64,000 nucleotides of DNA, taken from positions 3,410,001 through 3,474,000 of the forward strand of contig NZ_CP040428.1 of the NCBI RefSeq assembly GCF_005671395.1. The letters are read 5' to 3'. The notes under the pieces were generated by a model that worked only from the letters and a program-made list of their open reading frames with translations, was not told where the DNA came from and ran no database searches. Origin of the DNA: Jejubacter calystegiae (GTDB lineage Bacteria > Pseudomonadota > Gammaproteobacteria > Enterobacterales > Enterobacteriaceae). Of this stretch, positions 46,966-59,722 are shown one piece after another (positions within the stretch are counted from its first letter, which is position 1; every line of letters starts with the position of its first letter). The position numbers and the translations under genes were made by a program.

Positions 46966-46981
46966 TGGCACAAAGCCTGCA
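46966..46981 (+). promoter_or_regulatory. Sigma-54 promoter of the ast operon
   Basis: TGGCAC-AAAGC-CTGCA with exact GG-N10-GC spacing, 70 bp before the astC start, which places transcription near 46,992. E. coli astC is sigma-54/NtrC- and ArgR-controlled in nitrogen limitation. A TGCACT half-site and TGAAT motifs at 46,885-46,903 could be NtrC or ArgR sites, but are not canonical. The rest of 46,631-47,050 is AT-rich. Confidence 0.9.
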
Positions 46982-47005
46982 ATCTACAGTCAGAAGGTGA
47001 TTTGA

Positions 47006-49298
<2,293 letters not shown>

Positions 49299-49302
<4 letters not shown>

Positions 49303-50786
49303 CACACTGGATTAACGGTCGCTGGCTGCCGGGTAGCGGCACGCCATTTCACAAAACGAACCCGGTAACGGGAGAGACGCTGTGGCAGGGAAACGGCGCC
49401 AGTCCGCCAGAGGTGGAAGCGGCCTGCAATGCGGCGCGGGCCGCCTTTCCTGACTGGGCCCGCCGTCCGCTGGAAACCCGCTTTGCGATTCTGGAACGCT
49501 TTGCCGCGCTGATGGAGCAGCAAAGAGATGCACTGGCCCAGACCATCGCCCGGGAGACGGGGAAACCCCGCTGGGAGGCGCTCACCGAAGTGACGGCAGC
49601 GGTTAATAAAATTGCCATTTCGCTAAAAGCCTGGCATGCCCGCACCGGCGAACAGCGTACGCCGCTGGGTGACGACACGGCGGCCAGCCTGCGTCACCGG
49701 CCGCACGGGGTGCTGGCAGTGTTCGGCCCCTATAACTTCCCCTGTCATCTGCCGAATGGTCAGATTGTTCCCGCGCTGCTGGCGGGCAACTGTGTGGTAT
49801 TTAAGCCCAGCGAGCTGACGCCGGGCAGCGGCGCCGAAATGGTGAAACTCTGGCAGCAGGCGGGTCTGCCGCCCGGGGCGCTGAATCTGGTGCAGGGCGG
49901 GTCAGAAACCGGTCAGGCGCTGGCGGGACATCCGGGTATCGATGGCCTGCTGTTTACCGGCAGCGCCGCCACCGGCTATCAGTTACATCGTCAACTGGCC
50001 GGTCAGCCGGAAAAGATTCTGGCACTGGAGATGGGGGGCAATAATCCACTGATTGTCGACCAGCCCGACGATATCGATGGCGCGGTGCATCTGACCATTC
50101 AGTCGGCCTTTATTACCGCCGGGCAGCGCTGCACCTGCGCACGCCGCCTGCTGGTTAAACGCGGCGCGGCGGGGGAGCGCTTTCTTGAACGGCTGGTGAC
50201 GGTGGCAGAGCGGCTGCGTCCGGCGGCCTGGAATGCCGAGCCCCAACCCTTTATGGGCGGCGTCATTAGCCGCGATGCGGCACAGCGGGTGATGACGGCC
50301 TGGCGCCAGCATCTGGCGCGGGGCGGTCGACCGTTACTGGCTCCGGCACTGCTGGATGAGCACAGTTCGCTTGTCGCGCCGGGGATAGTGGAACTGACCG
50401 GCGTGACCGGGGTTCCGGACGAGGAGGTCTTCGGCCCACTGCTGGGCGTCTGGCGCTATGACAGCTTCGATGAGGCTATCGCTCTGGCGAATGCGACCCG
50501 CTACGGTTTGTCGGCGGGACTGATTTCACCGGATCGGGCGTTGTTTGACCGTCTGTTGCTGGAAGCGCGAGCCGGTATCGTCAACTGGAACCGGCCGTTG
50601 ACCGGCGCCGCCAGCACGGCGCCCTTTGGCGGCGTGGGGGCGTCGGGTAACCATCGCCCGGGAGCCTGGTATATGGCAGATGCCTGTGCCTGGCCGATGG
50701 CGAGCCTGGAGAGCGAGCGCTGTCCGCTGCCGCAACAGCTCAGTCCGGGGCTGGACTTTTCCGGAGGTGACGATGAACGCCCGTGA
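49299..50786 (+). CDS. astD: Succinylglutamate-semialdehyde dehydrogenase AstD, 495 aa
   Basis: An NAD-dependent aldehyde dehydrogenase: glycine loop [10 protein letters not shown], catalytic Glu in [10 protein letters not shown], catalytic Cys in [11 protein letters not shown]. Fourth step. It overlaps astA by 4 bases (ATGA) and astB by 14 bases. Confidence 0.95.
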
Positions 50787-52113
50787 AGCCAACTTTGATG
50801 GGCTGGTGGGGCCCACTCATCATTACGCAGGACTGTCGCTGGGCAATGAGGCTTCGATGCGTCACCGTCATCGGGTCGCTAACCCGCGACTGGCGGCTCG
50901 TCAGGGATTGCTCAAGATGAAGGCGCTGGCGGATGCCGGTTTCCTTCAGGGGGTCATCCCACCTCAGGAGCGCCCCGGCGTGGCGCTCCTGCGCCAGTTG
51001 GGATTCAGCGGCAATGACGGCGCGGTGCTGGCGCAGGTCTGGCGTCAGGCGCCGGGGTTACTGGAAGCGGCCAGTTCGGCTTCGGCCATGTGGGTTGCCA
51101 ATGCCGCCACGGTATCGCCGTCAGCGGACAGTCAGGATGGGCGGGTGCACTTTACGGTGGCAAATCTGAACAGCAAGTTTCACCGGGCTGTCGAAGCCCG
51201 CGTCACCGGGCGAGCGCTGCGCGCCATCTTTGGGGATACCCGTTACTTTGAGATTCATAACGCGCTGCCGCAGGTGGCCGCTTTCGCCGATGAAGGGGCC
51301 GCCAACCATAATCGACTCGCCGTGGATTACGGCGCGCCCGGTATCCAGATTTTTGTCTGGGGGCGGGGCGATGGCGAACCGGGCGAGGGACCGAAGCGCT
51401 ACCCGGCCCGCCAGACGCTGGCGGCCAGTCAGGCGGTGGCTCGACTGAATCGGGTGGCGTCACATCAGGCGCATTTTGTGCGTCAGAATCCAGAGGTTAT
51501 TGACTGCGGCGTGTTTCATAACGATGTGATTGCCGTCAGCAACCAGCAGTTGATGCTGTGTCATGAGCGGGCCTTTGTGGAGGCGGAGCCGCTGTGGCAG
51601 GCGCTGGGCGAGCGGCTGCCCGGTTTTCAGCTCATCGAGGTGCCGGAGCGTCGGGTATCAGTGGCGGATGCGGTGCAGACCTACCTGTTTAACAGCCAGT
51701 TGCTAACGACGTCCGATGGCGGAATGACGCTGGTGCTGCCTGAAGAGGCCCGACGTCATGCGGGCGTGTGGGAGTATCTGAATGAGCTGCTGGCGGAGGA
51801 TAACCCGATCACCCGGCTGCGGGTGTTCGATCTGCGTGAAAGCATGGCTAACGGCGGTGGCCCGGCCTGTCTGAGGCTAAGAGTGGTGCTGAACGAGGCG
51901 GAGCAGTCGGCGGTCAATCCCGGGGTCTGGATGAACGAGGCGCTGTTTAACCGCCTCGACGCCTGGATTGAGCGCCACTACCGGGACCGTTTGATCGCCG
52001 ATGATTTACGGGATCCGCAACTGCTGGAAGAGAGCAGAACGGCGCTGGATGAGCTGACCGGCATCCTCAGCCTTGGGGCGCTATACGATTTTCAGCGGGA
52101 GGTAACGGCATGA
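50773..52113 (+). CDS. astB: N-succinylarginine dihydrolase AstB, 446 aa
   Basis: Second step of the pathway. The start [20 protein letters not shown] and [16 protein letters not shown] match the family; the active Cys is in the last motif. The ATG at 50,773 has CCGGAGG upstream. A longer frame would reach back into astD but is not supported by homologues. Confidence 0.95.
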   Translation: MNAREANFDGLVGPTHHYAGLSLGNEASMRHRHRVANPRLAARQGLLKMKALADAGFLQGVIPPQERPGVALLRQLGFSGNDGAVLAQVWRQAPGLLEAASSASAMWVANAATVSPSADSQDGRVHFTVANLNSKFHRAVEARVTGRALRAIFGDTRYFEIHNALPQVAAFADEGAANHNRLAVDYGAPGIQIFVWGRGDGEPGEGPKRYPARQTLAASQAVARLNRVASHQAHFVRQNPEVIDCGVFHNDVIAVSNQQLMLCHERAFVEAEPLWQALGERLPGFQLIEVPERRVSVADAVQTYLFNSQLLTTSDGGMTLVLPEEARRHAGVWEYLNELLAEDNPITRLRVFDLRESMANGGGPACLRLRVVLNEAEQSAVNPGVWMNEALFNRLDAWIERHYRDRLIADDLRDPQLLEESRTALDELTGILSLGALYDFQREVTA

Positions 52114-53069
52114 GGGATTTTCTGGCCCGGACGCTAAACGGCAGGGCGCCGCAAGCGCAATGCGGCGAGCAGAGAGGTTTTTCGTGGCAGTGGCGGGAGG
52201 AGGGGATCCTGAGCATAGCGCCAGATGCCGAACCGGTGGGCGATCTGGTCATCTCTGCGGCGATCCACGGTAATGAGACCGCGCCGGTAGAGTTACTGGA
52301 TGCCATTATCCAGGCCCTGGCGGCGGGGGAATTGCCGCTGCGCTGGCGACTGCTGGTTCTCCTGGGCAATCCCGGTGCCCTGCGCGCCGGGCGTCGCTAC
52401 CAGGCTCAGGATCTCAACCGTCTGTTTTCGCAAGGCTGGCAGCGCTTTCCTGAGGGGGCGGAGAGGGAGCGCGCCAGGCTGCTGGAGCAGCGGCTGATGG
52501 AATTTTATCGCGCGCCGCGGCGCTGGCATCTGGATCTACACACCGCGCTGCGAGAATCGCTGCATCCGCGCTTTGGAGTGCTGCCCGCCAGTCAGACTCC
52601 GTGGGATGAAGGATTTCTGGCCTGGCTGGGGGCCGCGGGGCTGGAGGCGCTGGTATTCCATCAGTCGCCAGCGGGCACCTTCAGTCACTTCAGCCACGCC
52701 TGCTGCGCCGCCCTGAGCGCCACCCTGGAGCTGGGTAAGGCCCGGCCATTGGGTGACAATGACCTGACGCAGTTCAGGCTGGCGGATATGGCCCTGCGTG
52801 CGCTGCTACGTGGTGAGACGCCCGTGATGCCTGAGCGACCGCCCCGGCGCTATCGGGTGGTGCGTCAGTTAACTAAACAGAGCGAGGCGTTTGTGCTGCA
52901 TATGGCGGACCAGACGCCTAATTTTACCGCCTTTCACGCCGGTGACTTACTGGCGGAAGAGTCGGGAAGGCGCTATCTGGCCAGGTATCCTACCGAGTAT
53001 GTGCTGTTTCCCAACCCCCGAGTGGCGCCGGGGTTACGTGCCGGTTTGATGCTGATAGATGCGGAGTAA
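52110..53069 (+). CDS. astE: Succinylglutamate desuccinylase AstE, 319 aa
   Basis: Zinc-dependent last step, freeing glutamate and succinate. Metal ligands in [14 protein letters not shown] and [16 protein letters not shown]. Overlaps astB by 4 bases. Confidence 0.95.
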   Translation: MRDFLARTLNGRAPQAQCGEQRGFSWQWREEGILSIAPDAEPVGDLVISAAIHGNETAPVELLDAIIQALAAGELPLRWRLLVLLGNPGALRAGRRYQAQDLNRLFSQGWQRFPEGAERERARLLEQRLMEFYRAPRRWHLDLHTALRESLHPRFGVLPASQTPWDEGFLAWLGAAGLEALVFHQSPAGTFSHFSHACCAALSATLELGKARPLGDNDLTQFRLADMALRALLRGETPVMPERPPRRYRVVRQLTKQSEAFVLHMADQTPNFTAFHAGDLLAEESGRRYLARYPTEYVLFPNPRVAPGLRAGLMLIDAE

Positions 53070-53070
53070 C

Positions 53071-53097
53071 ATTCCGGCCTGGGTGGCCGGAATTTAT
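53071..53097 (+). terminator. Terminator of the ast operon
   Basis: ATTCCGGCC-TGGGT-GGCCGGAAT followed by a broken T tract directly after the astE stop. Confidence 0.7.
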
Positions 53098-53172
53098 TCA
53101 GTTAACCACAAAATATTAAATATTCAGACTGTTCCTGATGTCGGGCTTTATTTCACCAAATAAATCGATTAC

Positions 53173-53260
53173 CCTTTCTCCATAATTTCTGGCGATTCCT
53201 CGGAATTTTATTTTTTGTTACCGGTCTGCATCTGTTCTCCTTATTTCCTTCATAATTGGC
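53173..53260 (+). promoter_or_regulatory. Two BaeR-like boxes upstream of spy
   Basis: The BaeR consensus TTTTTCTCCATNATTGGC is matched at 53,243-53,260 (ATTTCCTTCATAATTGGC, 14 of 17 defined positions) and by its left part at 53,173-53,187 (CCTTTCTCCATAATT). spy is the best-known target of BaeSR and CpxAR in E. coli. A clear CpxR box was not found. Confidence 0.7.
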
Positions 53261-53388
53261 GAAAACTTCGCAATCAGGCTTTCATTACTTTACGACACCT
53301 GTGGTTACTTGACTCCGAAAGCCCTAAACTCATTTCCGTCAACGCGACAAAGTAACGTCGCCGAATAACTGAATAAGGATAAGATACT

Positions 53389-53871
53389 ATGCGTAAATTA
53401 ACTGCGATTATTGTTGCTTCATCTCTGGCCCTGGGCGCGGCGAATCTGGCACATGCAGCCGATACGTCCACGACCTCCGCAAAGGAAGACGCAGTGAAGA
53501 TGCATCATCATAAAGGTCCGCGCGGTCCGCATCATATGATGATGTTTAAAGACCTTAACCTGACCGATGCCCAGAAACAGCAGGTCCGCGACATTATGAA
53601 GGCCGAGCGCCAGAAAATGCCGCGCCCGAACCTGGATGAGCGCCGCGCCATGCATAACCTGGTCGCCAGCGATACCTTTGACCGGGCCAAAGCTGAGCAG
53701 ATGATTGAAAAAGGGGAGAAACAGAATCAACAGCGTATGCTGTCGATGATGGAAACCCAGAATAAGATTTATAATGTGCTGACTCCGGAGCAGAAAAAGC
53801 AGTACAACGCCAATTTTGAAAAGCACCTGACCAAAAAGCAGGATCGCATGAATAAAGCGGCTGCTGAATAA
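53389..53871 (+). CDS. spy: Spy, periplasmic ATP-independent chaperone, 160 aa
   Basis: Signal peptide (RKLTAIIVASSLALGAANLAHA), then a His-rich zone and LTXXQ motifs (LNLTDAQKQQVRDIM and VLTPEQKKQYNANFE). The fold is the thin helical cradle of Spy, which binds unfolded proteins in the periplasm. AAGGA precedes the ATG. BaeR-like boxes lie 130-215 bp upstream; a terminator follows. Confidence 0.95.
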   Translation: MRKLTAIIVASSLALGAANLAHAADTSTTSAKEDAVKMHHHKGPRGPHHMMMFKDLNLTDAQKQQVRDIMKAERQKMPRPNLDERRAMHNLVASDTFDRAKAEQMIEKGEKQNQQRMLSMMETQNKIYNVLTPEQKKQYNANFEKHLTKKQDRMNKAAAE

Positions 53872-53900
53872 ACGACGATGCCCCTTTGACCATCATAATA

Positions 53901-53933
53901 AAAACCGCCGTGCGAAGTTCGCCGGCGGTTTTT
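53901..53933. terminator. Bidirectional terminator between spy and the NCS1 permease gene
   Basis: AAAACCGCCG / CGGCGGTTTT stem with a 12-base loop, with A tract on one side and T tract on the other. Confidence 0.85.
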
Positions 53934-53938
53934 GCCAT

Positions 53939-55267
53939 TTATCGCTCGCGTCCTCTGATGTGTACCAGTAATCCGTAGCTGAGGCTGGCTACCGGAAAGG
54001 CGACAAAAAAAGCCTGATCGCGAAAAACGATGCCGCTGATAATGCCAATCGCCAGGGCGAGCATTCCGTTTACCCGCCAGCGACGCTGTCCACTGTCGTA
54101 GAGTGCGGCGACATCAACATGACCGCGTAAGATAATATAATAGTGCACCAGCATAATGCCCAGAACCGGGGCCAGGCAGGCGGAAAACAGAATCTGCACC
54201 CATGCCAGATGCGCCATCAGCAACCAGGGCATCAGCAGAATACTGAGCAGGCCTACAATCCAGGTCGCAGCGGCAAAGGAGAGGCGCGGACACAGATTCA
54301 GCAGCACCAGGGTTGCGGGAAAGATATTGGCGCAGGTGTTGGTGCTCCACTGGGCAACCACCAGTGTCAGACAGCCGATGACCAGTATTAGCGGTTGTTC
54401 TCTGAAGGAGACCTTCATCATCTCTACCGGATCGTAGTGGCCACTCAGTACGCCGGAGATAAGACCGGTACCCGACAACACCAGACCGCTGATAATAAAC
54501 CCTGTAAAAAAGGCGATAATCATCGCGCGGTTGCGCATGAAAAATGAGGCTTCAGGAGCATTGTGCGCTAACCGTAATTTACGTGACAGATCGCTGCCGT
54601 TCAGGGCTTCGGAAAGCCAGCCGCCCGCGAAAACGGAAATTGCGCCAAATAAGGTGAAACTGTCCGGCGTTGACGGTTCTGGGGGACGTTCAAAAACCGT
54701 CAGCACCGTAATATCGTGCGTTTTCAGCAGCCACAGCACCATGGCACACAGCATCAGTGCCAGTAGCGGGATAGCCAGCCAGCCAAATCGCGACATGGAT
54801 TTGACCCCCCGGCTGGCATTAACGATTTGGCAGCCAGCGAAAATGGCGAAGACTATCCAAAAGTGGGAAAAACCGAGCCAGGTTTCCAGGATGGTATTAA
54901 TCGCGCTCGCTCCCAGCCAGGTGATGATGCCACACCAGGTGACACAAACGGCGGCGCGGGCCAGCGAACCGACAATGGCGCCCCGCAGTCCAAAGCAGTC
55001 GCGGATAAACAGGGTGAAGGGGACGCCATAACGGGTACCAATATCGCCGGTAAGGGTAATCAGGCAGGCGACCAGTGAAAACCCGAGTAGCGCACAGAGT
55101 AAAATTGCCAGCGGACTGAGCGCTCCGGCAAAAAAGATCTGGGTGGGGATAATCAATCCGACAACGTTCACCACCATGGCGGCGCACAGGATGGCGAGAT
55201 CGAAGGTGGTAAGGGTTCTTTGCTGTTCCGTGCTGGGTAGTAGCTCCGGACTCATTCTGTTATTCAT
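53939..55267 (-). CDS. NCS1-family nucleobase/hydantoin-type permease, 442 aa
   Basis: A 12-helix NCS1 transporter resembling CodB and the allantoin/hydantoin permeases: start LTTFDLAILCAAMVVNVVGLI, mid-chain FTLFGAISVFAGGWLSEALNGSDLSRK, and SGTGLISGVLSGHYDP. It imports nucleobases, allantoin or hydantoins with cations. GGGAG precedes the ATG. It is 67 bases downstream of the dihydropyrimidinase-like gene on the same strand, so the two probably form an uptake-and-ring-opening operon. Not at this place in E. coli. Confidence 0.85.
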   Translation of the reverse strand: MNNRMSPELLPSTEQQRTLTTFDLAILCAAMVVNVVGLIIPTQIFFAGALSPLAILLCALLGFSLVACLITLTGDIGTRYGVPFTLFIRDCFGLRGAIVGSLARAAVCVTWCGIITWLGASAINTILETWLGFSHFWIVFAIFAGCQIVNASRGVKSMSRFGWLAIPLLALMLCAMVLWLLKTHDITVLTVFERPPEPSTPDSFTLFGAISVFAGGWLSEALNGSDLSRKLRLAHNAPEASFFMRNRAMIIAFFTGFIISGLVLSGTGLISGVLSGHYDPVEMMKVSFREQPLILVIGCLTLVVAQWSTNTCANIFPATLVLLNLCPRLSFAAATWIVGLLSILLMPWLLMAHLAWVQILFSACLAPVLGIMLVHYYIILRGHVDVAALYDSGQRRWRVNGMLALAIGIISGIVFRDQAFFVAFPVASLSYGLLVHIRGRER

Positions 55268-55334
55268 GGTCTGCTCCCTGACTAAAAGATGTGTACTTGC
55301 CGAACCCGGTCAGCGTGGGCCAGGCGGCGCCCGA

Positions 55335-56768
55335 TCAGGCAAAAGGGTAAAAGTGGCGAATGATCTCGGTATCAAGGCTACGGTGCAGGTACTGGCCCTG
55401 CCCGCGGTTGCCAAGAAACTGGCCCCGATGAACGATGGTTTCACCACGTAACAGGGTGGCGATAACCCTGCCTGTCGCCTGGAATCCTTCATACAGGCTG
55501 TAATCACAGCCGTTATGCAGATCCTGCTGACGCAGAGTCCAGCGTTCGCTATCGTCAAGAATCACCATATCGGCATCGCTGCCGGGGAGTAGGGTACCCT
55601 TCCGCGGGTAGCAGCCCATCAGTCGGGCGACGTTGGTGCTGGTGATAGCCACCAGTTGGTTAAGGGTGATGCGTCCGGCAGCAACGCCTTCGGTTAACAG
55701 AATGGGCAGACGAGTTTCCATTCCTGCCACGCCGTTGACGACCAGACGAAAGTCCTGAATAAAATTGCCCCGGGCATCGCGCTGTAGCTGGCGCTCTTTC
55801 TCTTCGCGGCTAAATGCGCAGTCATCTGAACCGGTGACGGAGATGACCCGCTGCTTGATCCCCTGCCATAACGCCGCCGCATCCTCAGGTCGTCGCAGTG
55901 GAGGAGAGCAAATAGCGAGATGGCCATTTGCGGGATCCTGATACAGATCGTCAAACCGGGTCAGATAGTGGGGGCAGGTCTCGACATAAATGGGAAAACC
56001 GCGGCGCTGCGCCCGTGCGGCGATATCAAGACACTCGCCGTGGGTGGTGTGCACGATCAATAGCGGGCTCCCCAGCCCGGTAGCAAGCGATACGGCGCGC
56101 TGGAAGGCTTCGCTTTCACAAAGCTTCGGTTTATGTTCGGCGAAGTCGCGCCATGTGAGCTGTCCCGCTGCAACCTTATGTTGGTAAAAATGCTCGACGA
56201 GCGCATCGGACTCGGCATGGACCATCGGCAAAATGGGGTGCTGGCGGGCCAAAGTGAAAATTCGGACCAGCGTCGCGTCGTTGGCCATGACGCCTTCCCT
56301 GCTATAGGTCATAAATAACTTAAACGTTGGACAGCCGGCGCGAATAAGCGCGGGAATTTCTGCACAATGGCGGGCAGATGCCTCGATAAATTTACCGTGT
56401 ACGGCGTAATCCACCGCGCACTCCGCCATTTCTTCCCGCCTTTCATGTAGTGCCTGCAATACCGATTGTTGTCGTCGGGTATTGGTAAAATCGAACAGGG
56501 TGGTTACGCCACCAAAAGCGGCGCAGAGGCTTTGTTGATAAAAAGAGAGTCTGCCGGTGATGCCCTGAAAAGGCGCCTGCACATGCATATGGGCATCGAT
56601 CAAGCCGGGTAACACCTTATGGTGGCGGGCGTCGATGATCCGCCGGGCTGGCGCCGCCGAGCCTGGGGTCAGTAATGCAGCGACGCTCCCCTTATCGACG
56701 GCGATATCGGTGTGAAAAGTGCCCTCTGTTAATACTAACAGCGCATCTTTAACGATTAAGTCGTACAT
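55335..56768 (-). CDS. Dihydropyrimidinase/hydantoinase/allantoinase-family amidohydrolase, 477 aa
   Basis: A TIM-barrel cyclic amidohydrolase with the full binuclear metal set: HMHVQAP (HxH), carbamylated Lys in FKLFMTYS, His in VHAES, His in VHTTHGE and Asp in VTGSDDCAFSR. The family opens the ring of dihydropyrimidines, hydantoins or allantoin. The start was set at MYDLIVKDALLV (56,768). It lacks a partner amidase, racemase or carbamoylase here. Substrate therefore remains open; the companion NCS1 permease supports a ring compound of that class. Confidence 0.85.
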   Translation of the reverse strand: MYDLIVKDALLVLTEGTFHTDIAVDKGSVAALLTPGSAAPARRIIDARHHKVLPGLIDAHMHVQAPFQGITGRLSFYQQSLCAAFGGVTTLFDFTNTRRQQSVLQALHERREEMAECAVDYAVHGKFIEASARHCAEIPALIRAGCPTFKLFMTYSREGVMANDATLVRIFTLARQHPILPMVHAESDALVEHFYQHKVAAGQLTWRDFAEHKPKLCESEAFQRAVSLATGLGSPLLIVHTTHGECLDIAARAQRRGFPIYVETCPHYLTRFDDLYQDPANGHLAICSPPLRRPEDAAALWQGIKQRVISVTGSDDCAFSREEKERQLQRDARGNFIQDFRLVVNGVAGMETRLPILLTEGVAAGRITLNQLVAITSTNVARLMGCYPRKGTLLPGSDADMVILDDSERWTLRQQDLHNGCDYSLYEGFQATGRVIATLLRGETIVHRGQFLGNRGQGQYLHRSLDTEIIRHFYPFA

Positions 56769-57094
56769 AGTTATTATCCCTGGCACGGGCCGGTATTAAA
56801 ATGACAGTAAGAAATAATTCCCAGGCAAAATATGACTGGGGAATATTGAGTGTTGAGAATATGGTGATTTAAAATAATGATTATGTGGCGAGATTGGTAG
56901 GCTTTTTTTAGTGATGTTTACCACACAATTAAATGTAATTTATATTGTATAGGTTCATACTTAAACGCATTATTTTTAATACTAATATGAATGTATAAAT
57001 AAAGTATTTTAGTTAAAAGCGTAAAAGAATTGGGGATGATGGCAATGGCCCGGAAGGAAGGTGCCGGGCCATTTTGTCATTGTCATTATTATTA
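56769..57094. other. AT-rich intergenic region with a hairpin
   Basis: Upstream of the amidohydrolase gene; the likely promoter. Near 57,044-57,075 AATGGCCCGG / CCGGGCCATT forms a stable hairpin followed by T, probably a terminator for yddG read on the other strand or a bidirectional one. No frame. Confidence 0.4.
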
Positions 57095-57982
57095 TTAATA
57101 GCGACGGATCGCCAGCCAGCACAGCAGCGAACCGCCTACCACCATCATCACCCCCTGCCAGAAAGGCCAGCCGGGCATCAGACCCAGCCACAGGCTGGCG
57201 ATCAGCGCGGAAAGTACCGGGGTAAAGTAAGAGGCGGTAGCCAGCAGCGTCATATTGCCGCGTTGGATCCCGAAGTTCCATGCGGCGTAGGCCAGCGCCG
57301 TAGAGCCGCCCATAAACAGCAGTTGCAGCACCGGGGAAAGCGCAAAACGCAGCGGCGGCTCGTCGCCCAGACTGTATTTTATCCACAGAATCAGCGCGGT
57401 AGCGCAGAAAAACAGCGGCACGCCGCTTTTGCCGCCGCCCCAGCGGCGGGTGAGGTTACAGTACAGTGCCCAGACGGCGGCGGCGCTAAAGGCCAGGCCA
57501 TAGGCCAGCGGATTGTCCTGCACGTTTCGCCACAGCAGCACCGGGCTCCAGGCGCCATCGCCGCTCATCACCCGCCCCACACCGGCTACCGCCAGCAGCA
57601 GTCCGGGCCACAGCCACCACGAGGCGCGCTGGCCGTTAAGCAGCAGCGCCAGGGCCACCGTCAGTCCCGGCCACAGGTAGTTGATCATTCCAAGCTCCAG
57701 CGCCTGAGTTCGGGTATGGGCCAGACCGATCGCCAGCGCCAGGGCGATTTCGTAGAAGACAAACAGTCCCCCGCCGATGAGCAGATAGCGACGCGTCAGC
57801 GCTGTTGGGCGGGGCAGTCCCTGGGTCAGGCACAGCAGACATGCGCTCAGGGTGTAGATGAGTGCCGCGCCGCCGCCAGGACCAAAGTGTTCACTGATGC
57901 TGCGCAGCAGTCCGACCGAGGTGCTCCACAGCAGTATAGCGAGTAGCCCAAGCAGGGTCGCGCGCCGGGTGATTACGTCCAT
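57095..57982 (-). CDS. yddG: YddG, aromatic amino acid exporter (EamA/DMT), 295 aa
   Basis: A 10-helix DMT-superfamily exporter matching E. coli YddG: ATLLGLLAILLWSTSVGLLRSISE, LGMINYLWPGLTVALALLLNGQ and YAAWNFGIQRGNMTLLATASYFTPVLS. It exports Phe, Tyr, Trp and methyl viologen. The ATG at 57,982 was chosen over an upstream TTG. In E. coli the gene lies elsewhere. Confidence 0.88.
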   Translation of the reverse strand: MDVITRRATLLGLLAILLWSTSVGLLRSISEHFGPGGGAALIYTLSACLLCLTQGLPRPTALTRRYLLIGGGLFVFYEIALALAIGLAHTRTQALELGMINYLWPGLTVALALLLNGQRASWWLWPGLLLAVAGVGRVMSGDGAWSPVLLWRNVQDNPLAYGLAFSAAAVWALYCNLTRRWGGGKSGVPLFFCATALILWIKYSLGDEPPLRFALSPVLQLLFMGGSTALAYAAWNFGIQRGNMTLLATASYFTPVLSALIASLWLGLMPGWPFWQGVMMVVGGSLLCWLAIRRY

Positions 57983-58071
57983 TGTCAAAAATTCGCCATC
58001 ATGGCGCCTGTCATTAATCCAGAAAAAGGGGGTGAGGGAAGGGCGCCCGCACGAATGGCGGGCGCTGAAAG

Positions 58072-58899
58072 TTAGCGGTGCCAGAAGTCGTCAAAGACGG
58101 TAATGGGCGGGCGACGCTTATGTTCGGTTTTTTGATACCAGTTCTCAATAATCTGTGCCGCTTCAGAGCCGACCGTTTTCCCTTCCAGATAGTCGTCGAT
58201 CTGATCGTAGGTAACGCCCAGGGCGATTTCATCTGGCAGGGCGGGACGGGAGTCTTCCAGATCCGCGGTTGGGGATTTCAGATACAGATGTTCCGGGCAG
58301 CCCAGGGTTTTAAGCAGCAGCTTGCCCTGGCGTTTATTCAGACGGAACAGCGGGTTAATGTCGGTGCCGCCGTCGCCGTATTTGGTGAAGAAGCCCGTTA
58401 CCGCTTCGGCGGCGTGATCGGTACCGACGACCACGCCGTGGGTCATGCCGGCAATACTGTACTGGGCTTTCATGCGCTCGCGGGCTTTCTCGTTACCGCG
58501 CACGAAGTCGCTTAGTTCGATACCCGCCTCGCGCAGTGTCTGCTCGCTGGCCAGTACCGCGGCCTTAATATTGACGGTCAGTACCCGATCCGGCTGGATA
58601 AAGGTGATGGCGTCCTGGCAGTCCTGTTCATCGGCCTGGGTGCCAAACGGCAGACGTACGGCGATAAACTGGTATTCGTCGTTGCCGGTTTCCTTACGCA
58701 GTTCGCTGATGGCGGTCTGGCACAGCTTGCCGGTCAGGGTGGAATCCTGCCCGCCGCTGATACCGAGAACCAGGGTTTTCAGAAACGGATAGCGCTGCAG
58801 ATAAGACTTCAGAAAATCGACGCTGCGGCGAATTTCCTGCCTGGCGTCGATTACCGGTTTTACGCCAAGTGCCTTAATAATCTCTTGCTGTAGGCCCAT
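58072..58899 (-). CDS. nadE: NH3-dependent NAD synthetase NadE, 275 aa
   Basis: Final step of NAD synthesis. P-loop [14 protein letters not shown] and [27 protein letters not shown] are intact; 275 residues as in E. coli, with the family start [15 protein letters not shown] at 58,899. It is divergent from osmE. Confidence 0.96.
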   Translation of the reverse strand: MGLQQEIIKALGVKPVIDARQEIRRSVDFLKSYLQRYPFLKTLVLGISGGQDSTLTGKLCQTAISELRKETGNDEYQFIAVRLPFGTQADEQDCQDAITFIQPDRVLTVNIKAAVLASEQTLREAGIELSDFVRGNEKARERMKAQYSIAGMTHGVVVGTDHAAEAVTGFFTKYGDGGTDINPLFRLNKRQGKLLLKTLGCPEHLYLKSPTADLEDSRPALPDEIALGVTYDQIDDYLEGKTVGSEAAQIIENWYQKTEHKRRPPITVFDDFWHR

Positions 58900-59153
58900 C
58901 TCCCCCTCCATAAAAATGAATCATCCGCGACGGCGGATGCAAAAAAATGCTGCTTTAAACTAACCCGTTGGACGCCAAACGACAAGAGAGGGGGGGCGAG
59001 GGGGCGGGTAAATGGCGCGTTTTTCGGCAGATCAGTGGGTTGCATTTCTATTTAGAGTTTTCTTAAAGTGCGCGTCGCCTGTTAACAACTTGAAAAAAAT
59101 TGTTTTATATTCCAGGATTATTGGACTCGCCGAGATAAAACAGAGGATGAAAA

Positions 59154-59501
59154 ATGAACAAGTTCACAGGATTTTTAGGCGCAGCAGCTGTTTTAACCAT
59201 GCTGGCAGGTTGTACGGCTTATGATCGTACCGCCGATCAGTTTACTCAGCCGGTGGTTAAGGATGTGAAAAAGGGGATGACCCGCGAGCAGGTTCGCCAG
59301 ATAGCAGGTCAGCCCTCTTCTGAGGTCTCTATGGTTCACGCCAAAGGTACCTGCCAGACCTATATCCTGGGCCAGCGCGGCAACAAGATCGAAACCTACT
59401 TTGTGGCGTTGAATGAGACCGGCCACGTGATTAACTCCGGCTATCAGACCTGTGCCGAATACGATACCGATCCGCAGTCTCCGCAGAAAAAAGTGCTGTA
59501 A
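59154..59501 (+). CDS. osmE: OsmE, osmotically inducible lipoprotein, 115 aa
   Basis: A lipoprotein of the SmpA/BamE-like fold: lipobox [43 protein letters not shown], Cys-containing C-terminus [13 protein letters not shown]. It matches E. coli OsmE. Induced by osmotic stress in E. coli under sigma-S. Confidence 0.95.
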   Translation: MNKFTGFLGAAAVLTMLAGCTAYDRTADQFTQPVVKDVKKGMTREQVRQIAGQPSSEVSMVHAKGTCQTYILGQRGNKIETYFVALNETGHVINSGYQTCAEYDTDPQSPQKKVL

Positions 59502-59521
59502 TTGCATCCTGACGGATCCTC

Positions 59522-59549
59522 AAAACCGCCGGTAAACGGCGGTTTTTTT
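59522..59549 (+). terminator. Intrinsic terminator of osmE
   Basis: AAAACCGCCG / CGGCGGTTTT with a GTAAA loop and seven T. Confidence 0.92.
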
Positions 59550-59722
59550 ATGGATAAAAGGGGTGTTCCAGGCCACCGCGAGGTTTTGCGTCGGCCTCGC
59601 CCCGTTTTCCCGGAACACTCACCGGACAGCCGCGTCGCGCACGGGATGCGCGACGCGGCCGCGACAAATCCGCTATCATAACGGTTTGCCAGTTTTCGTA
59701 ACGGATCGATTAAACAGCGCTT

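Noticed and set aside
53280-53310. CpxR box before spy
   Set aside because: TTTAC and TTAC words are present but separated by 11 bases rather than 5.
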